Positions 38,508 through 46,671 of a stretch of DNA of 64,000 nucleotides are shown here, piece by piece; position 1 is the first letter of the stretch, and the number at the start of each line of letters is the position of its first letter. Source of the stretch: Algibacter miyuki (GTDB lineage: Bacteria > Bacteroidota > Bacteroidia > Flavobacteriales > Flavobacteriaceae); NCBI RefSeq assembly GCF_030409805.1, contig NZ_JAUFQP010000010.1, positions 811,001 through 875,000 on the forward strand, written 5' to 3'. Under the pieces are notes generated by a model, which saw nothing but the letters and a program-made list of their open reading frames with translations, did no database searches and had not been told where the DNA came from. Both the position numbers and the translations under genes were made by a program.

Positions 38508-39506
38508 TTATATTTTGTGTTGTATAAATGGATAATCTTCTTGTTCGTAAACCATATCATAAAGCTGTTGCTTTTCTGGGTATGGCGACTCGTCTGCAAA
38601 TTTTTCACATTCTGCAACAAGATCTTTAACACGCTTATCTATTATTTTAATATCATCTTCCGTAGCATATTCTTTTTCAAGAATAACATCTTTTACTTGC
38701 GTAATTGGATCAATTTTCTTGTATTCAGCAACCTCATCTTTCGTTCTGTAATGCTGAGCATCACTCATTGAATGCCCTCTATAACGGTAAGTTTTCAATT
38801 CTAGGAATGTTGGTCCGTCACCTCTTCTTCCTCTTTGAATCGCTTCATCGAAAGCTTCGGCAACTTTTATTGGGTTCATACCATCTACTGGTCCACAAGG
38901 CATATCATATCCTAAACCTAATTTCCATATATCAGTATGGTTTGCTGTTCTTTCTACTGAAGTTCCCATAGCATATCCGTTGTTTTCACAAACAAATACT
39001 ACTGGTAATTTCCATAGCATAGCTAAATTGAAAGCTTCGTGAAGTGAGCCTTGACGGGCAGCACCATCACCAAAACAACATAAGGTTACAGCATCGCTAC
39101 CGTGATATTTATCACCAAATGCAATACCAGCACCTAAAGGAATTTGACCTCCAACAATACCGTGACCACCGTAAAAACGAAATTCTTTAGAGAAAATATG
39201 CATAGAACCTCCCATACCTTTAGAAGTCCCAGTTACTTTTCCAAATAACTCGGCCATAACACGTTTAGGATCTACGCCCATACCAATAGGTTGAACATGA
39301 TTACGGTAAGCCGTTATCATTTTATCTTTAGACAAGTCCATAGCGTGCAAAGCACCAGCTAAAACAGCTTCTTGACCATTGTATAAGTGAAGAAATCCTC
39401 TTACTTTTTGTTGAATGTAAACGGCAGCTAGTTTGTCTTCAAACTTTCTCCAGAATAACATGTCTTCATACCATTTGAGGTAAACCTCTTTTGTGATTTT
39501 TTGCAT
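38508..39506 (-). CDS. pdhA: pyruvate dehydrogenase E1 component, alpha subunit
   Basis: Thiamine-diphosphate-dependent decarboxylase subunit, 332 residues. The ThDP motif begins at GDGAARQGSLHEAFN and ends at ENNGYAM; the phosphorylation-loop region YRYRGHSMSDAQ is also present. E1 alpha works only with an E1 beta subunit, and no beta gene adjoins it, so pdhB must lie elsewhere. It is cotranscribed with E2 (3 bp gap) from a strong promoter at 39540-39570 overlapped by an inverted repeat. Confidence 0.96.
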   Translation of the reverse strand: MQKITKEVYLKWYEDMLFWRKFEDKLAAVYIQQKVRGFLHLYNGQEAVLAGALHAMDLSKDKMITAYRNHVQPIGMGVDPKRVMAELFGKVTGTSKGMGGSMHIFSKEFRFYGGHGIVGGQIPLGAGIAFGDKYHGSDAVTLCCFGDGAARQGSLHEAFNLAMLWKLPVVFVCENNGYAMGTSVERTANHTDIWKLGLGYDMPCGPVDGMNPIKVAEAFDEAIQRGRRGDGPTFLELKTYRYRGHSMSDAQHYRTKDEVAEYKKIDPITQVKDVILEKEYATEDDIKIIDKRVKDLVAECEKFADESPYPEKQQLYDMVYEQEDYPFIQHKI

Positions 39507-39539
39507 CGACTAGTATTAAAATTTTTATTTCGCGGAATA

Positions 39540-39570
39540 CAAAAGTAACACATTGTAAGTAATTGCAAAA
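39540..39570 (-). promoter_or_regulatory. promoter of the pdhA-pdhC operon
   Basis: On the minus strand: TTTTG at 39570-39566, an 18-bp spacer, then TACTTTTG at 39547-39540, a full match to TTG-N19-TAnnTTTG. The start of transcription would fall near 39533, about 27 nt before the pdhA ATG. Confidence 0.75.
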
Positions 39571-39580
39571 ACGCAATGTG
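39549..39580. promoter_or_regulatory. inverted repeat over the pdhA promoter, candidate operator
   Basis: CACATTG (39549-39555) and CAATGTG (39574-39580) form a perfect 7-bp inverted repeat with an 18-bp gap. The half-sites flank the -33 element and lie in the promoter spacer, where a dimeric regulator could block RNA polymerase. No T-run follows, so it is not a terminator. The cognate regulator is unknown. Confidence 0.45.
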
Positions 39581-39674
39581 CTTAAAGTGAAAAAAAATAT
39601 TGAAAACCTTTAATTCCGCGAGCCTTTTAAATGATAATTCAGCTTTTTTTTAAGAAAACTGAGGTTTTGAAAAT

Positions 39675-40157
39675 TTACAGTGACGATTTATCGAAACCGA
39701 GAGGTAATAAATTCGCTAAAGAATTAGATTTAGCCACTTTACCTGTTTCTCCCATAAAATAAATTTCTATGGGTAATTCTTGTTTTATTTCATATTCGGC
39801 AATTGCTTGACGGCACGCGCCACAAGGCGGAATTGGTTCGAATGTTGTTTTTAATTTTGAACCAGCTGTAATAGCCATGCGTACAATTTGTGCATCTGGA
39901 TATTGAGAACCTGCATAATAAATAGCTGTTCTTTCGGCACATAAACCTGAAGGATACGATGCGTTTTCTTGATTGCTACCTGAAATAATTTCGCCATTAT
40001 CTAAAAGTAGCGCTGCTCCAACATGGAATTTAGAATAAGGCGCATAAGCCTTGTCACGTGCTTCAGCAGCTTTATCCATTAATGAAACCACATCTTCAGG
40101 AAGCTCGTTTAAATTATCAAAAACGTATAAGGTTGACTCTATTTTTATTTCTTTCAT
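39675..40157 (-). CDS. cdd: cytidine deaminase
   Basis: Pyrimidine-salvage enzyme, 160 residues, that converts cytidine and deoxycytidine to uridine forms. The zinc site is complete: Cys plus catalytic Glu in SGLCAERTAI and the Cys pair in PPCGACRQ. The substrate-recognition segment YAPYSKFHVGAA is also present. AAGGAAA just upstream of the ATG may serve as a ribosome-binding site. It stands alone on the minus strand, after gldC and before pdhA in transcription order, with gaps of about 170-205 bp on each side. Confidence 0.95.
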   Translation of the reverse strand: MKEIKIESTLYVFDNLNELPEDVVSLMDKAAEARDKAYAPYSKFHVGAALLLDNGEIISGSNQENASYPSGLCAERTAIYYAGSQYPDAQIVRMAITAGSKLKTTFEPIPPCGACRQAIAEYEIKQELPIEIYFMGETGKVAKSNSLANLLPLGFDKSSL

Positions 40158-40363
40158 AAGATTTCCTTGGTTTGATTCGCCTTAATTTATAAGCCTTTAA
40201 AAAGCTTCAGAATTGATCACTTGTAACCAACTCATCATTTTAAGGTGTACCAATGTAAGTTAAAAGATGTCATGAATTGAAAAAATTGAACTATTTTTTT
40301 TCAGAATAAAAGACACAACACCTCGATAAAGTATTCAAAAAAAATATTCTTATGAAAAGAAAC

Positions 40364-40696
40364 TTATTTATTAAGTTCTAATTTTTCTGCAAAATAATCA
40401 CAAAAATCTTTCATGGTTGCGGTCATTTTTTCATCTTGAGTTGCACGGTTAAAGGTATTACTCATAGCTACTAAGGTTTGATGAAAAAACACTTTCATTT
40501 CGTCTACTGGCATATCTTTAGTCCATAGATCGATACGCAACATTTCTTGGGTTTTAGAATCCCAAACCGACAGCATCATCGCTTTAGCTTCTTGGTTAGT
40601 AATACCACCATCTTCTGCGGTCCAATGTAATGTTTCTGGAACTCGATTTTCATCAAGTTCTACGTTTAATTCAATTTTAGATTTTATACTAGCCAT
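40364..40696 (-). CDS. gldC: gliding motility protein GldC
   Basis: Small cytoplasmic protein of 110 residues from the ATG at 40696 (MASIKSKIELNVELDENRVPE). The ELDENRVPETLHW opening and the WDSKTQEMLRIDLWTKDMPVDEMK segment match GldC. In Flavobacterium johnsoniae, gldC is partnered with gldB and helps gliding; its exact job is unclear. The longer frame to 40744 adds residues inside gldB that do not belong to the family. The start overlaps the gldB stop by 8 bp. Confidence 0.93.
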   Translation of the reverse strand: MASIKSKIELNVELDENRVPETLHWTAEDGGITNQEAKAMMLSVWDSKTQEMLRIDLWTKDMPVDEMKVFFHQTLVAMSNTFNRATQDEKMTATMKDFCDYFAEKLELNK

Positions 40697-41660
40697 TATT
40701 TTTTTTAGGTTTAAATTTTGAATTATTAAAAATATCTTCTGCATCCATAATCAACATATCTTTAAAAGGTGTGTCGTTATTTTCCATGTAAGCTTTTACA
40801 ATTTGCCATCCTATATATTGACCAATTCGCCCTGGAGATTCGGAATCTATACCTTCTAACTGAAATTTAGAAAAAGGTGCTGCATTTATAAATCGGTTGG
40901 GTAATTTTGCATCTGTACTAAAGAGTAATTCTCGCTCCACGAAATAACGCCAAATAGAACTTTCATTATTTATAGTCCAATCAAGCTGTTCTGCGGTGTA
41001 ACTAATGCGCTCGTTTTCTTTCTTAAAAGGAAGTACTTTATCTTTAAAATATAGTACTTTTCCGTAGTAAATCATTTCATCTAAAAGACTTTTTCTTTTA
41101 GGCTGAAAAATGTATTTCTTAGCGTATTCACCAGCTAAATCAACAACTATTTCTTGTTTATCTAAATGCTCTGCAATGTATCTTGGAATACCTTCGTAAA
41201 AATAATGATCTCTCCCTAAATAGGTATCCAAAGCCAAAAGGACGATGGTATCAGTAACAATCACTTTATTTCGATATTCAACATTACTTGTTGTGGTAAT
41301 AACTCGTGGTGTTTTAAAGGTGGGGAAATAATAATGAATGTAGCTGAATAATAACTCCACATCCGATTCATAAATTTCAAAATTAGGAAAAACCCTACTT
41401 ACTTCTTGAGCTAATTCTTGCTGCAGTGTGTCGTTTATTTTTTCAATCCACTCCGTATCGTTTACATCTTTCGGAAAGAAAAACGGATATGCCCGTTTAA
41501 TATCCGGCAAAGATTTCTCGTTTGTTTTTGCAAATTGCTGATCGAATCTTTCTATAACAACATCTACTTTATGCTGATTCACAGCCAAATCGGCGGCGTT
41601 TTCTTCCTTGCACGAAAAAAAACAAATAACTACTAGTATATATAAAAATACGTGTTTCAT
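40689..41660 (-). CDS. gldB: gliding motility lipoprotein GldB
   Basis: Lipoprotein of 323 residues with lipobox ICFFSC (Cys17), needed for gliding motility in Flavobacterium johnsoniae. It has the GldB pattern: an early VVIERFDQQF segment, a central helical region and the late GRIGQYIGWQIVKAYMEN motif. gldC follows with an 8-bp overlap. A TACCTTTG box at 41719-41726 on the minus strand could be the promoter; the nadE promoter box lies opposite. Its presence supports gliding and T9SS in this organism. Confidence 0.93.
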   Translation of the reverse strand: MKHVFLYILVVICFFSCKEENAADLAVNQHKVDVVIERFDQQFAKTNEKSLPDIKRAYPFFFPKDVNDTEWIEKINDTLQQELAQEVSRVFPNFEIYESDVELLFSYIHYYFPTFKTPRVITTTSNVEYRNKVIVTDTIVLLALDTYLGRDHYFYEGIPRYIAEHLDKQEIVVDLAGEYAKKYIFQPKRKSLLDEMIYYGKVLYFKDKVLPFKKENERISYTAEQLDWTINNESSIWRYFVERELLFSTDAKLPNRFINAAPFSKFQLEGIDSESPGRIGQYIGWQIVKAYMENNDTPFKDMLIMDAEDIFNNSKFKPKKNNG

Positions 41661-41706
41661 AATAAAACTTAGACGCTATAAATTTTTATTAATTGAGCGT
41701 TTCTTC

Positions 41707-41726
41707 TATTTTTGTTGACAAAGGTA
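41707..41726. promoter_or_regulatory. two face-to-face -7 boxes for nadE (plus) and gldB (minus)
   Basis: TATTTTTG on the plus strand (41707-41714) and TACCTTTG on the minus strand (41719-41726) both match TAnnTTTG. The minus box has a TTTG 22 bp upstream; the plus box lacks a well-placed TTG. Each start site would lie close to the opposite promoter, so the two could interfere. Confidence 0.45.
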
Positions 41727-41754
41727 GTATTCTCAGATTAAAATTCTTCAAAAA

Positions 41755-42543
41755 ATGCAAACAGAAAAAGTAGTAGATTTCATTGTAAATTGGTTAAAAG
41801 ATTACGCAACCAAAGCAGGCGTGAACGGATTTGTTATAGGTGTTTCTGGCGGAATAGACTCGGCAGTAACTTCTACCTTATGCGCGAAAACAGGTTTAAA
41901 CGTACTTTGTATTGAAATGCCAATACACCAAGCAGCTAGCCACGTAACTCGAGCACAAGAACATATTAAACACCTTTCTGCTCGTTATGATAATGTTAGC
42001 GATACCAGAACCGACTTAACACCGGTTTTTGAAGCCTTTAAAACTGAAGTGTTTTTTGATGGCGACCAAGCGACTGTAGATATGGCATTAGCCAATACAA
42101 GAGCACGTTTAAGAATGACATCGCTTTACTATTACGCAGGACTTTACAAGCTTTTAGTTGCCGGAACAGGGAACAAAGTTGAAGATTTTGGCGTTGGTTT
42201 CTACACAAAATATGGTGATGGCGGCGTAGATTTAAGCCCAATTGCCGATTTATTGAAATCTGAAGTCTATAAATTAGGAGCGTTCTTAGAAGTACCAGAA
42301 TCTATTATGAATGCCGCACCAAGCGATGGTTTATTTGGAGACACACGAAGTGATGAAGACCAAATAGGAGCTTCGTATCCCGAGCTAGAATGGGCGATGC
42401 AAATGGATGAAGCAGGTAAAACAGAGTCAGATTTCACTGCGCGTGAGAAAGAAGTGTTTATTATTTATAAAAGGTACAATTCGAGCAACAAACATAAGAT
42501 GATTGCAATCCCAATATGCGATATTCCTGATAATTTAATGTAA
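41755..42543 (+). CDS. nadE: NAD(+) synthetase, ammonia-dependent
   Basis: Last step of NAD synthesis: amidation of nicotinic acid adenine dinucleotide with ATP. The 262-residue cytoplasmic protein has the PP-loop GVSGGIDSAV (about 29-38) and the family motifs GTGNKVEDFGVGFYTKYGDGG and SDGLFGDTRSDEDQIG. No glutaminase domain is present, so it uses ammonia or a separate glutaminase. It diverges from gldB. Confidence 0.96.
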   Translation: MQTEKVVDFIVNWLKDYATKAGVNGFVIGVSGGIDSAVTSTLCAKTGLNVLCIEMPIHQAASHVTRAQEHIKHLSARYDNVSDTRTDLTPVFEAFKTEVFFDGDQATVDMALANTRARLRMTSLYYYAGLYKLLVAGTGNKVEDFGVGFYTKYGDGGVDLSPIADLLKSEVYKLGAFLEVPESIMNAAPSDGLFGDTRSDEDQIGASYPELEWAMQMDEAGKTESDFTAREKEVFIIYKRYNSSNKHKMIAIPICDIPDNLM

Positions 42544-42545
42544 TT

Positions 42546-42577
42546 TTTGCAGATTACATAAAAAACCCATACTTTTG
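42546..42577 (+). promoter_or_regulatory. promoter of the NarL-type regulator
   Basis: TTTG at 42546-42549, just after the nadE stop, a 20-bp spacer, then TACTTTTG at 42570-42577. This fits the Bacteroidetes promoter form and would give a leader of about 56 nt. Confidence 0.65.
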
Positions 42578-42639
42578 CTAAGAGCTTTTTTCTTTCAACA
42601 ATCACCTCTCGAACCCTTATACAGAAAGCTCAAAAAATT

Positions 42640-43272
42640 ATGATAAAATTACTAATAGCAGACAACCATCCTATTACTAGGAAAGGTTTGGAGGTGCTAT
42701 TTTCTGCATCTCAAAACATCGAAATTGTAGGAAGTCTACAAGATGGAAATGACATCTTAGATTTCATACAAAAAAACCCTGTAGACATCATTTTGACGGA
42801 AGCCGACTTTCCAAAACTAAATGGATTAACACTTTTACGTTATTTAAAAAATGATTTTCCAGACATTAAAACCATTATTTTCAGCGGAGAACCTGAAGAG
42901 GTTTACGCCATAAATGCTATAAAAGCAGGTGCTTCTGGATTTATTCACAAATCTGTGAATGTTATTACAATTAATGAAGCCGTACTAAAAGTACACGATG
43001 GTGGCATTTATTTAAGTAACGACTTAACGCAACAACTTGCGTTTGGTAACAGAGTTAATAAAGGCTCAGGAACGTTCTACAAAAAACTTTCTACACGAGA
43101 AGCAGAAGTTTTAAAACTTTTAACTATTGGTAGAAAAAACAAAGAAATCTCTAAAGAATTAGACATTAACGAAAAAACCGTTAGTACTTATAAAGCCCGC
43201 TTGATGCGCAAACTTAAAGTAACTAACTTGATTGATTTAGTTAATCAAGCCAAGCTTACAGAAGCCATTTAA
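42640..43272 (+). CDS. NarL/LuxR-type response regulator with atypical receiver
   Basis: 210 residues: a receiver domain (1-120) and a LuxR-type helix-turn-helix (about 145-205, STREAEVLKLLTIG and NEKTVSTYKARLM). In ordinary receivers the phospho-acceptor Asp lies four residues before the conserved Pro (here Pro58); that place holds Glu54. The acidic pair near the N-terminus is Asp8-Asn9 rather than two acidic residues. The switch Ser in IIFSG and the conserved Lys in FIHKS remain. Glu often mimics phospho-Asp, so the protein may be constitutively active or controlled in another way. No kinase gene is adjacent. Confidence 0.92.
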   Translation: MIKLLIADNHPITRKGLEVLFSASQNIEIVGSLQDGNDILDFIQKNPVDIILTEADFPKLNGLTLLRYLKNDFPDIKTIIFSGEPEEVYAINAIKAGASGFIHKSVNVITINEAVLKVHDGGIYLSNDLTQQLAFGNRVNKGSGTFYKKLSTREAEVLKLLTIGRKNKEISKELDINEKTVSTYKARLMRKLKVTNLIDLVNQAKLTEAI

Positions 43273-43293
43273 TAAGGCTTAATTTACGAGATT

Positions 43294-43348
43294 AAAAAAA
43301 CTCGAATAGTATTTTACGCTTTTAAGTAATTTCTATTCGAGTTTTTTT
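43294..43348. terminator. bidirectional terminator between the regulator and dnaG
   Basis: Perfect 16-bp stem AAAAAAACTCGAATAG (43294-43309) and CTATTCGAGTTTTTTT (43333-43348) around a 23-nt loop. A and T runs on both flanks suit termination from either side. Confidence 0.85.
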
Positions 43349-43418
43349 ATTTTTATTTTCTATAAAAATGTAACAGCTTAATACACCTTCCCTTTTGATC
43401 TTTACAGCAATTAGAAAT

Positions 43419-45440
43419 CTACAATACCTTCCCTAACTTTCTTGACAGCAAAGTTTTTAAGCTTAAATAATCTTGAGTGTTACTTAATATCTCTTTGTTT
43501 TGTTCATTCTTATCAGCATTCATCTGAGACATAAACTCATTAATTTTTTGATCGATAAGGTGACATCGTAAACGTAATATGGTTTCGGTAACGTGCTGAG
43601 TAAGTCCTTCAATCTTAGATTTAGGAAAAATATTTTGCTCGTTCCATCGGCTCAATTCATGCTTATCATCATCCATCAAAATAGATGTTATTACAGATGA
43701 AATATTCTGATCTACTATGTTTATTATTTTCTTCAGTTCAAAATTAGCATCTTGATGCAGCCTATTTATTATAGTGTTATATAACAACTTAAAATCGGGG
43801 TTAGAAAACTCCATTTCGTCGTCATGTAAATCGCCATAAACCTTTTCGAATACTTTTAATTGATTAACTACAGGCTCCAAAACCAACTCGCCTTTAGCAT
43901 TTTCTTTTAAAACCAAGTCTTCAAAATCCTCTACTTTGTTTCCATATAGCAATAAAATTTCAATAACATTTCGTTCTAAAACATACTGAACATCTACCTT
44001 TGCAACAGGCGCTTTGTTTTTAATAATCTCGAAAGGATAATTATCAGGCGGCCCTTCTCTTGGATCTTGATTAGGATCCATATTTGGGTCTTGATTATAA
44101 GTGGGCTTAGGTGCAGATTGCTTAGCGCTTTCCTTAGAAGCCTTACTACTAATTTGTGCCAACGTAGTAAACAACACCGATTCGCTAATATCCATGATAC
44201 GCGCACACTCCTGAATATAGATTTCCTTCTTTATTTGATCAGGAATTTTAGAAATACTATTTACAATATCTCTAACTGTATCTGCTTTTTTTATTGGATC
44301 ATTTTTAGATTCCTCAAAAAGTATAGACGCCTTAAATTGAATAAAATCTTTCGCATTATCCGTTAAATATGCTTTAAGCTCTTCAAGTGTATTTTGTTTA
44401 GCAAAACTATCTGGATCTTCACCTTCCGGAAATGTACAAACCTTAACGTTCATACCTTGTTCCAGAATTAAATCGATACCTCGTAACGAGGCACGCATTC
44501 CGGCTGCATCTCCATCAAAAAGTACCGTAATATTTTTTGTTAACCTATTAATTAAGCGAATCTGATCGGGTGTTAAAGCTGTTCCGGACGACGATACCAC
44601 ATTGGTAATCCCCGTTTGATGAAACTGAATAACATCGGTATAACCTTCTACTAAATAACAGTTATCCTCCTTTGCAATGGCTTGCTTAGCGTGATAAATT
44701 CCGTAAAGCACTTTACTTTTATAGTAAATTTCACTTTCCGGAGAATTCATATATTTCGCTGCCTTCTTATCAGCAATTAAAATACGACCACCAAAGCCCA
44801 GAACACGGCCACTCATACTTTTTATAGGAAACAAAACACGCCCCTTAAAACGATCGAAACGTTTATCTCCTTTAACAATGGTTAGTCCGGTTTTACTTAA
44901 ATAATCAAGATTATAACCTTGCTTCAAAGCCTCGTCCGTAAAGGCTTGCCACTCATTTAAACCATAACCTAAATCGAATTTTTTTATAGTCTCGTCGGTA
45001 AAACCACGTTCTTTAAAATAACTTAAACCAATTGATTTACCTTGATCAGTTTTATGAAGAATTTTCTGAAAATAGGTGTTCGCAAACTCACTAACCAAAT
45101 ACAAACTTTCACGCTCATTAGCTTGTTGCTTTTGTTCGTTAGATTGTTCGGTTTCTTCAATTTCAATATTATACTTTTTAGCTAAATATTTTATAGCTTC
45201 TGGATACGTAAAATGTTCGTGCTCCATTAAAAACGAAACCGCGGTACCGCCTTTTCCTGTAGAAAAATCTTTCCAAATTTGTTTAACCGGCGACACCATA
45301 AAACTCGGCGAACGCTCGTCGCTAAAAGGGCTTAAACCTTTATAACTACTTCCCGATTTTTTTAAGTTTACAAAATCGCCAATAACCTCCTCTACTCGGG
45401 CGGTTTCAAATACTAAGTCTATGGATGCTGGTGATATCAA
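43419..45440 (-). CDS. dnaG: DNA primase, zinc-ligand-less CHC2 domain
   Basis: 673-residue primase with the usual three parts. N-terminal CHC2-like domain: the normal Cys and His zinc ligands in this segment read as LSPFSDERSPSF and IWKDFSTGKGGT, with no Cys or His left. TOPRIM core: EGYTDV and DGDAAG are present. The C-terminal helicase-binding region is helical. The start is TTG at 45440, because an in-frame TAA lies just upstream and MISPASIDLVFE matches other flavobacterial primases as I recall them. It lies alone on the minus strand between a terminator and lipB. Confidence 0.94.
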   Translation of the reverse strand: MISPASIDLVFETARVEEVIGDFVNLKKSGSSYKGLSPFSDERSPSFMVSPVKQIWKDFSTGKGGTAVSFLMEHEHFTYPEAIKYLAKKYNIEIEETEQSNEQKQQANERESLYLVSEFANTYFQKILHKTDQGKSIGLSYFKERGFTDETIKKFDLGYGLNEWQAFTDEALKQGYNLDYLSKTGLTIVKGDKRFDRFKGRVLFPIKSMSGRVLGFGGRILIADKKAAKYMNSPESEIYYKSKVLYGIYHAKQAIAKEDNCYLVEGYTDVIQFHQTGITNVVSSSGTALTPDQIRLINRLTKNITVLFDGDAAGMRASLRGIDLILEQGMNVKVCTFPEGEDPDSFAKQNTLEELKAYLTDNAKDFIQFKASILFEESKNDPIKKADTVRDIVNSISKIPDQIKKEIYIQECARIMDISESVLFTTLAQISSKASKESAKQSAPKPTYNQDPNMDPNQDPREGPPDNYPFEIIKNKAPVAKVDVQYVLERNVIEILLLYGNKVEDFEDLVLKENAKGELVLEPVVNQLKVFEKVYGDLHDDEMEFSNPDFKLLYNTIINRLHQDANFELKKIINIVDQNISSVITSILMDDDKHELSRWNEQNIFPKSKIEGLTQHVTETILRLRCHLIDQKINEFMSQMNADKNEQNKEILSNTQDYLSLKTLLSRKLGKVL

Positions 45441-45524
45441 AAGTTGAGTTCTAATTTAAGCCGAAAAACAAAAGGATTTCCAAAAGTTCTCAGCAATTAA
45501 CAGAATGATTTAAAATAGATCTAA

Positions 45525-46223
45525 TTATATAAATTCAGCTTCAAAAAGCACTTTAAAATGCTTAAGTAATTTCTCTTTTACTTCAGCTTCATCAATAGTT
45601 TTTTGGGCCAATTCGACGTTTAAAGAAGTTACAGCTTTACCACGAATACCACAAGGAATAATATTATCAAAATATCCCAAATTAGCATTCACATTAAGCG
45701 CGAAACCATGCATAGTTACCCATCTACTGGCGCGTACACCCAAAGCACAAATTTTACGTGCAAACGGTGTGCCAACATCTAGCCAAACACCGGTTTCACC
45801 GGGGCTTCTATCGGCTTTCAATCCATATTCCGCTAAGGTCAAAATAACCATTTCTTCTAAAAAACGTAAATACTTATGAATGTCTGTAAAAAAATTCTCT
45901 AGATCCAAAATGGGATAACCCACAATTTGCCCTGGGCCATGATACGTTATATCTCCACCTCGATTTATTTTATAAAACGTAGCACCTTTTTCGGCAAGTT
46001 GCCCTTCATTTAATAGTAAATTAGACAAATCGCCACTTTTACCCAAAGTATAAACATGCGGGTGCGAAACAAACAAAAAATAGTTTTTGGTTTTTAGAGC
46101 GGTTTCCTCTCTCCTATTTTTTATTTTTGCATCAACAATATCTTTAAACAACGTCTCTTGATAATCCCAAGTTTGTTTGTAATCTTTAGTGCCTAAATCT
46201 TGCAGTTCAATTTGCTTATTCAT
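45525..46223 (-). CDS. lipB: octanoyl-[acyl-carrier-protein] transferase
   Basis: First enzyme of lipoate assembly; moves octanoate from acyl carrier protein to lipoyl domains such as those of PdhC in this window. The 232 residues show the family signature RGGDITYHGPGQIVGYPI, the catalytic Lys in KICALGVRASRWVTMHG and the catalytic Cys in IIPCGIRGK. A TAATTTTG box ends 6 nt before the ATG (46230-46237), so the transcript may have almost no leader. Divergent from the cupin gene. Confidence 0.95.
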   Translation of the reverse strand: MNKQIELQDLGTKDYKQTWDYQETLFKDIVDAKIKNRREETALKTKNYFLFVSHPHVYTLGKSGDLSNLLLNEGQLAEKGATFYKINRGGDITYHGPGQIVGYPILDLENFFTDIHKYLRFLEEMVILTLAEYGLKADRSPGETGVWLDVGTPFARKICALGVRASRWVTMHGFALNVNANLGYFDNIIPCGIRGKAVTSLNVELAQKTIDEAEVKEKLLKHFKVLFEAEFI

Positions 46224-46229
46224 AGGTTA

Positions 46230-46237
46230 CAAAATTA
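46230..46237 (-). promoter_or_regulatory. -7 box very close to the lipB start
   Basis: TAATTTTG on the minus strand matches TAnnTTTG and ends 6 nt before the lipB ATG, so transcription would start at or next to the start codon. No TTG is seen at the usual distance. Confidence 0.45.
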
Positions 46238-46299
46238 CGATATTTTATGGAGAAAGATTGAAGTAAAAATATTGAATTTGAAAGCTAAAAACACAAATT

Positions 46300-46668
46300 A
46301 TGTCTGAAAAGAAATACACCATTCAAAACAATCCTTTTATTGTGCCAACTACCGACGGCAAAGTAATTAAAGAACATTTTGGAGGCGCCACCGATGGCAA
46401 TGCAGCCATAAGTATTGCCCATATGAAAGCACCTGCCGGATGGAGCGAACCTTTTCAAACCCCTGCTTTTGATGAATTTACTTTTATTATTCAAGGTAAA
46501 AAACAATTTATTATTGAAGGCGAAACAATTATTCTCGAAGCCGGCCAATCTATTAAAATAGAACGCCATACACGCGTACAATACTCCAATCCATTTACCG
46601 AAGTCTGCGAATATATTGCTATTTGCACTCCCGCTTTTTCAGTAGATTTAGTAAATAGAGAAGATTAA
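46300..46668 (+). CDS. cupin-domain protein
   Basis: 122-residue single-domain cupin. Residues about 30-105 form the beta-barrel core, with an EFTFIIQGKKQFIIEGE stretch (cupin motif 1 in reduced form, Glu rather than His ligands) and ERHTRVQYSNP as motif 2. It may bind a small ligand or metal but no reaction can be named. The alpha/beta hydrolase gene follows 3 bp later, so the two are cotranscribed and may work on the same compound. Confidence 0.85.
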   Translation: MSEKKYTIQNNPFIVPTTDGKVIKEHFGGATDGNAAISIAHMKAPAGWSEPFQTPAFDEFTFIIQGKKQFIIEGETIILEAGQSIKIERHTRVQYSNPFTEVCEYIAICTPAFSVDLVNRED

Positions 46669-46671
46669 ATT

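Noticed and set aside
46285..46581. 98-residue open frame opposite the cupin gene
   Set aside because: Antisense to a compact cupin with consistent domain pattern; no promoter or family support.
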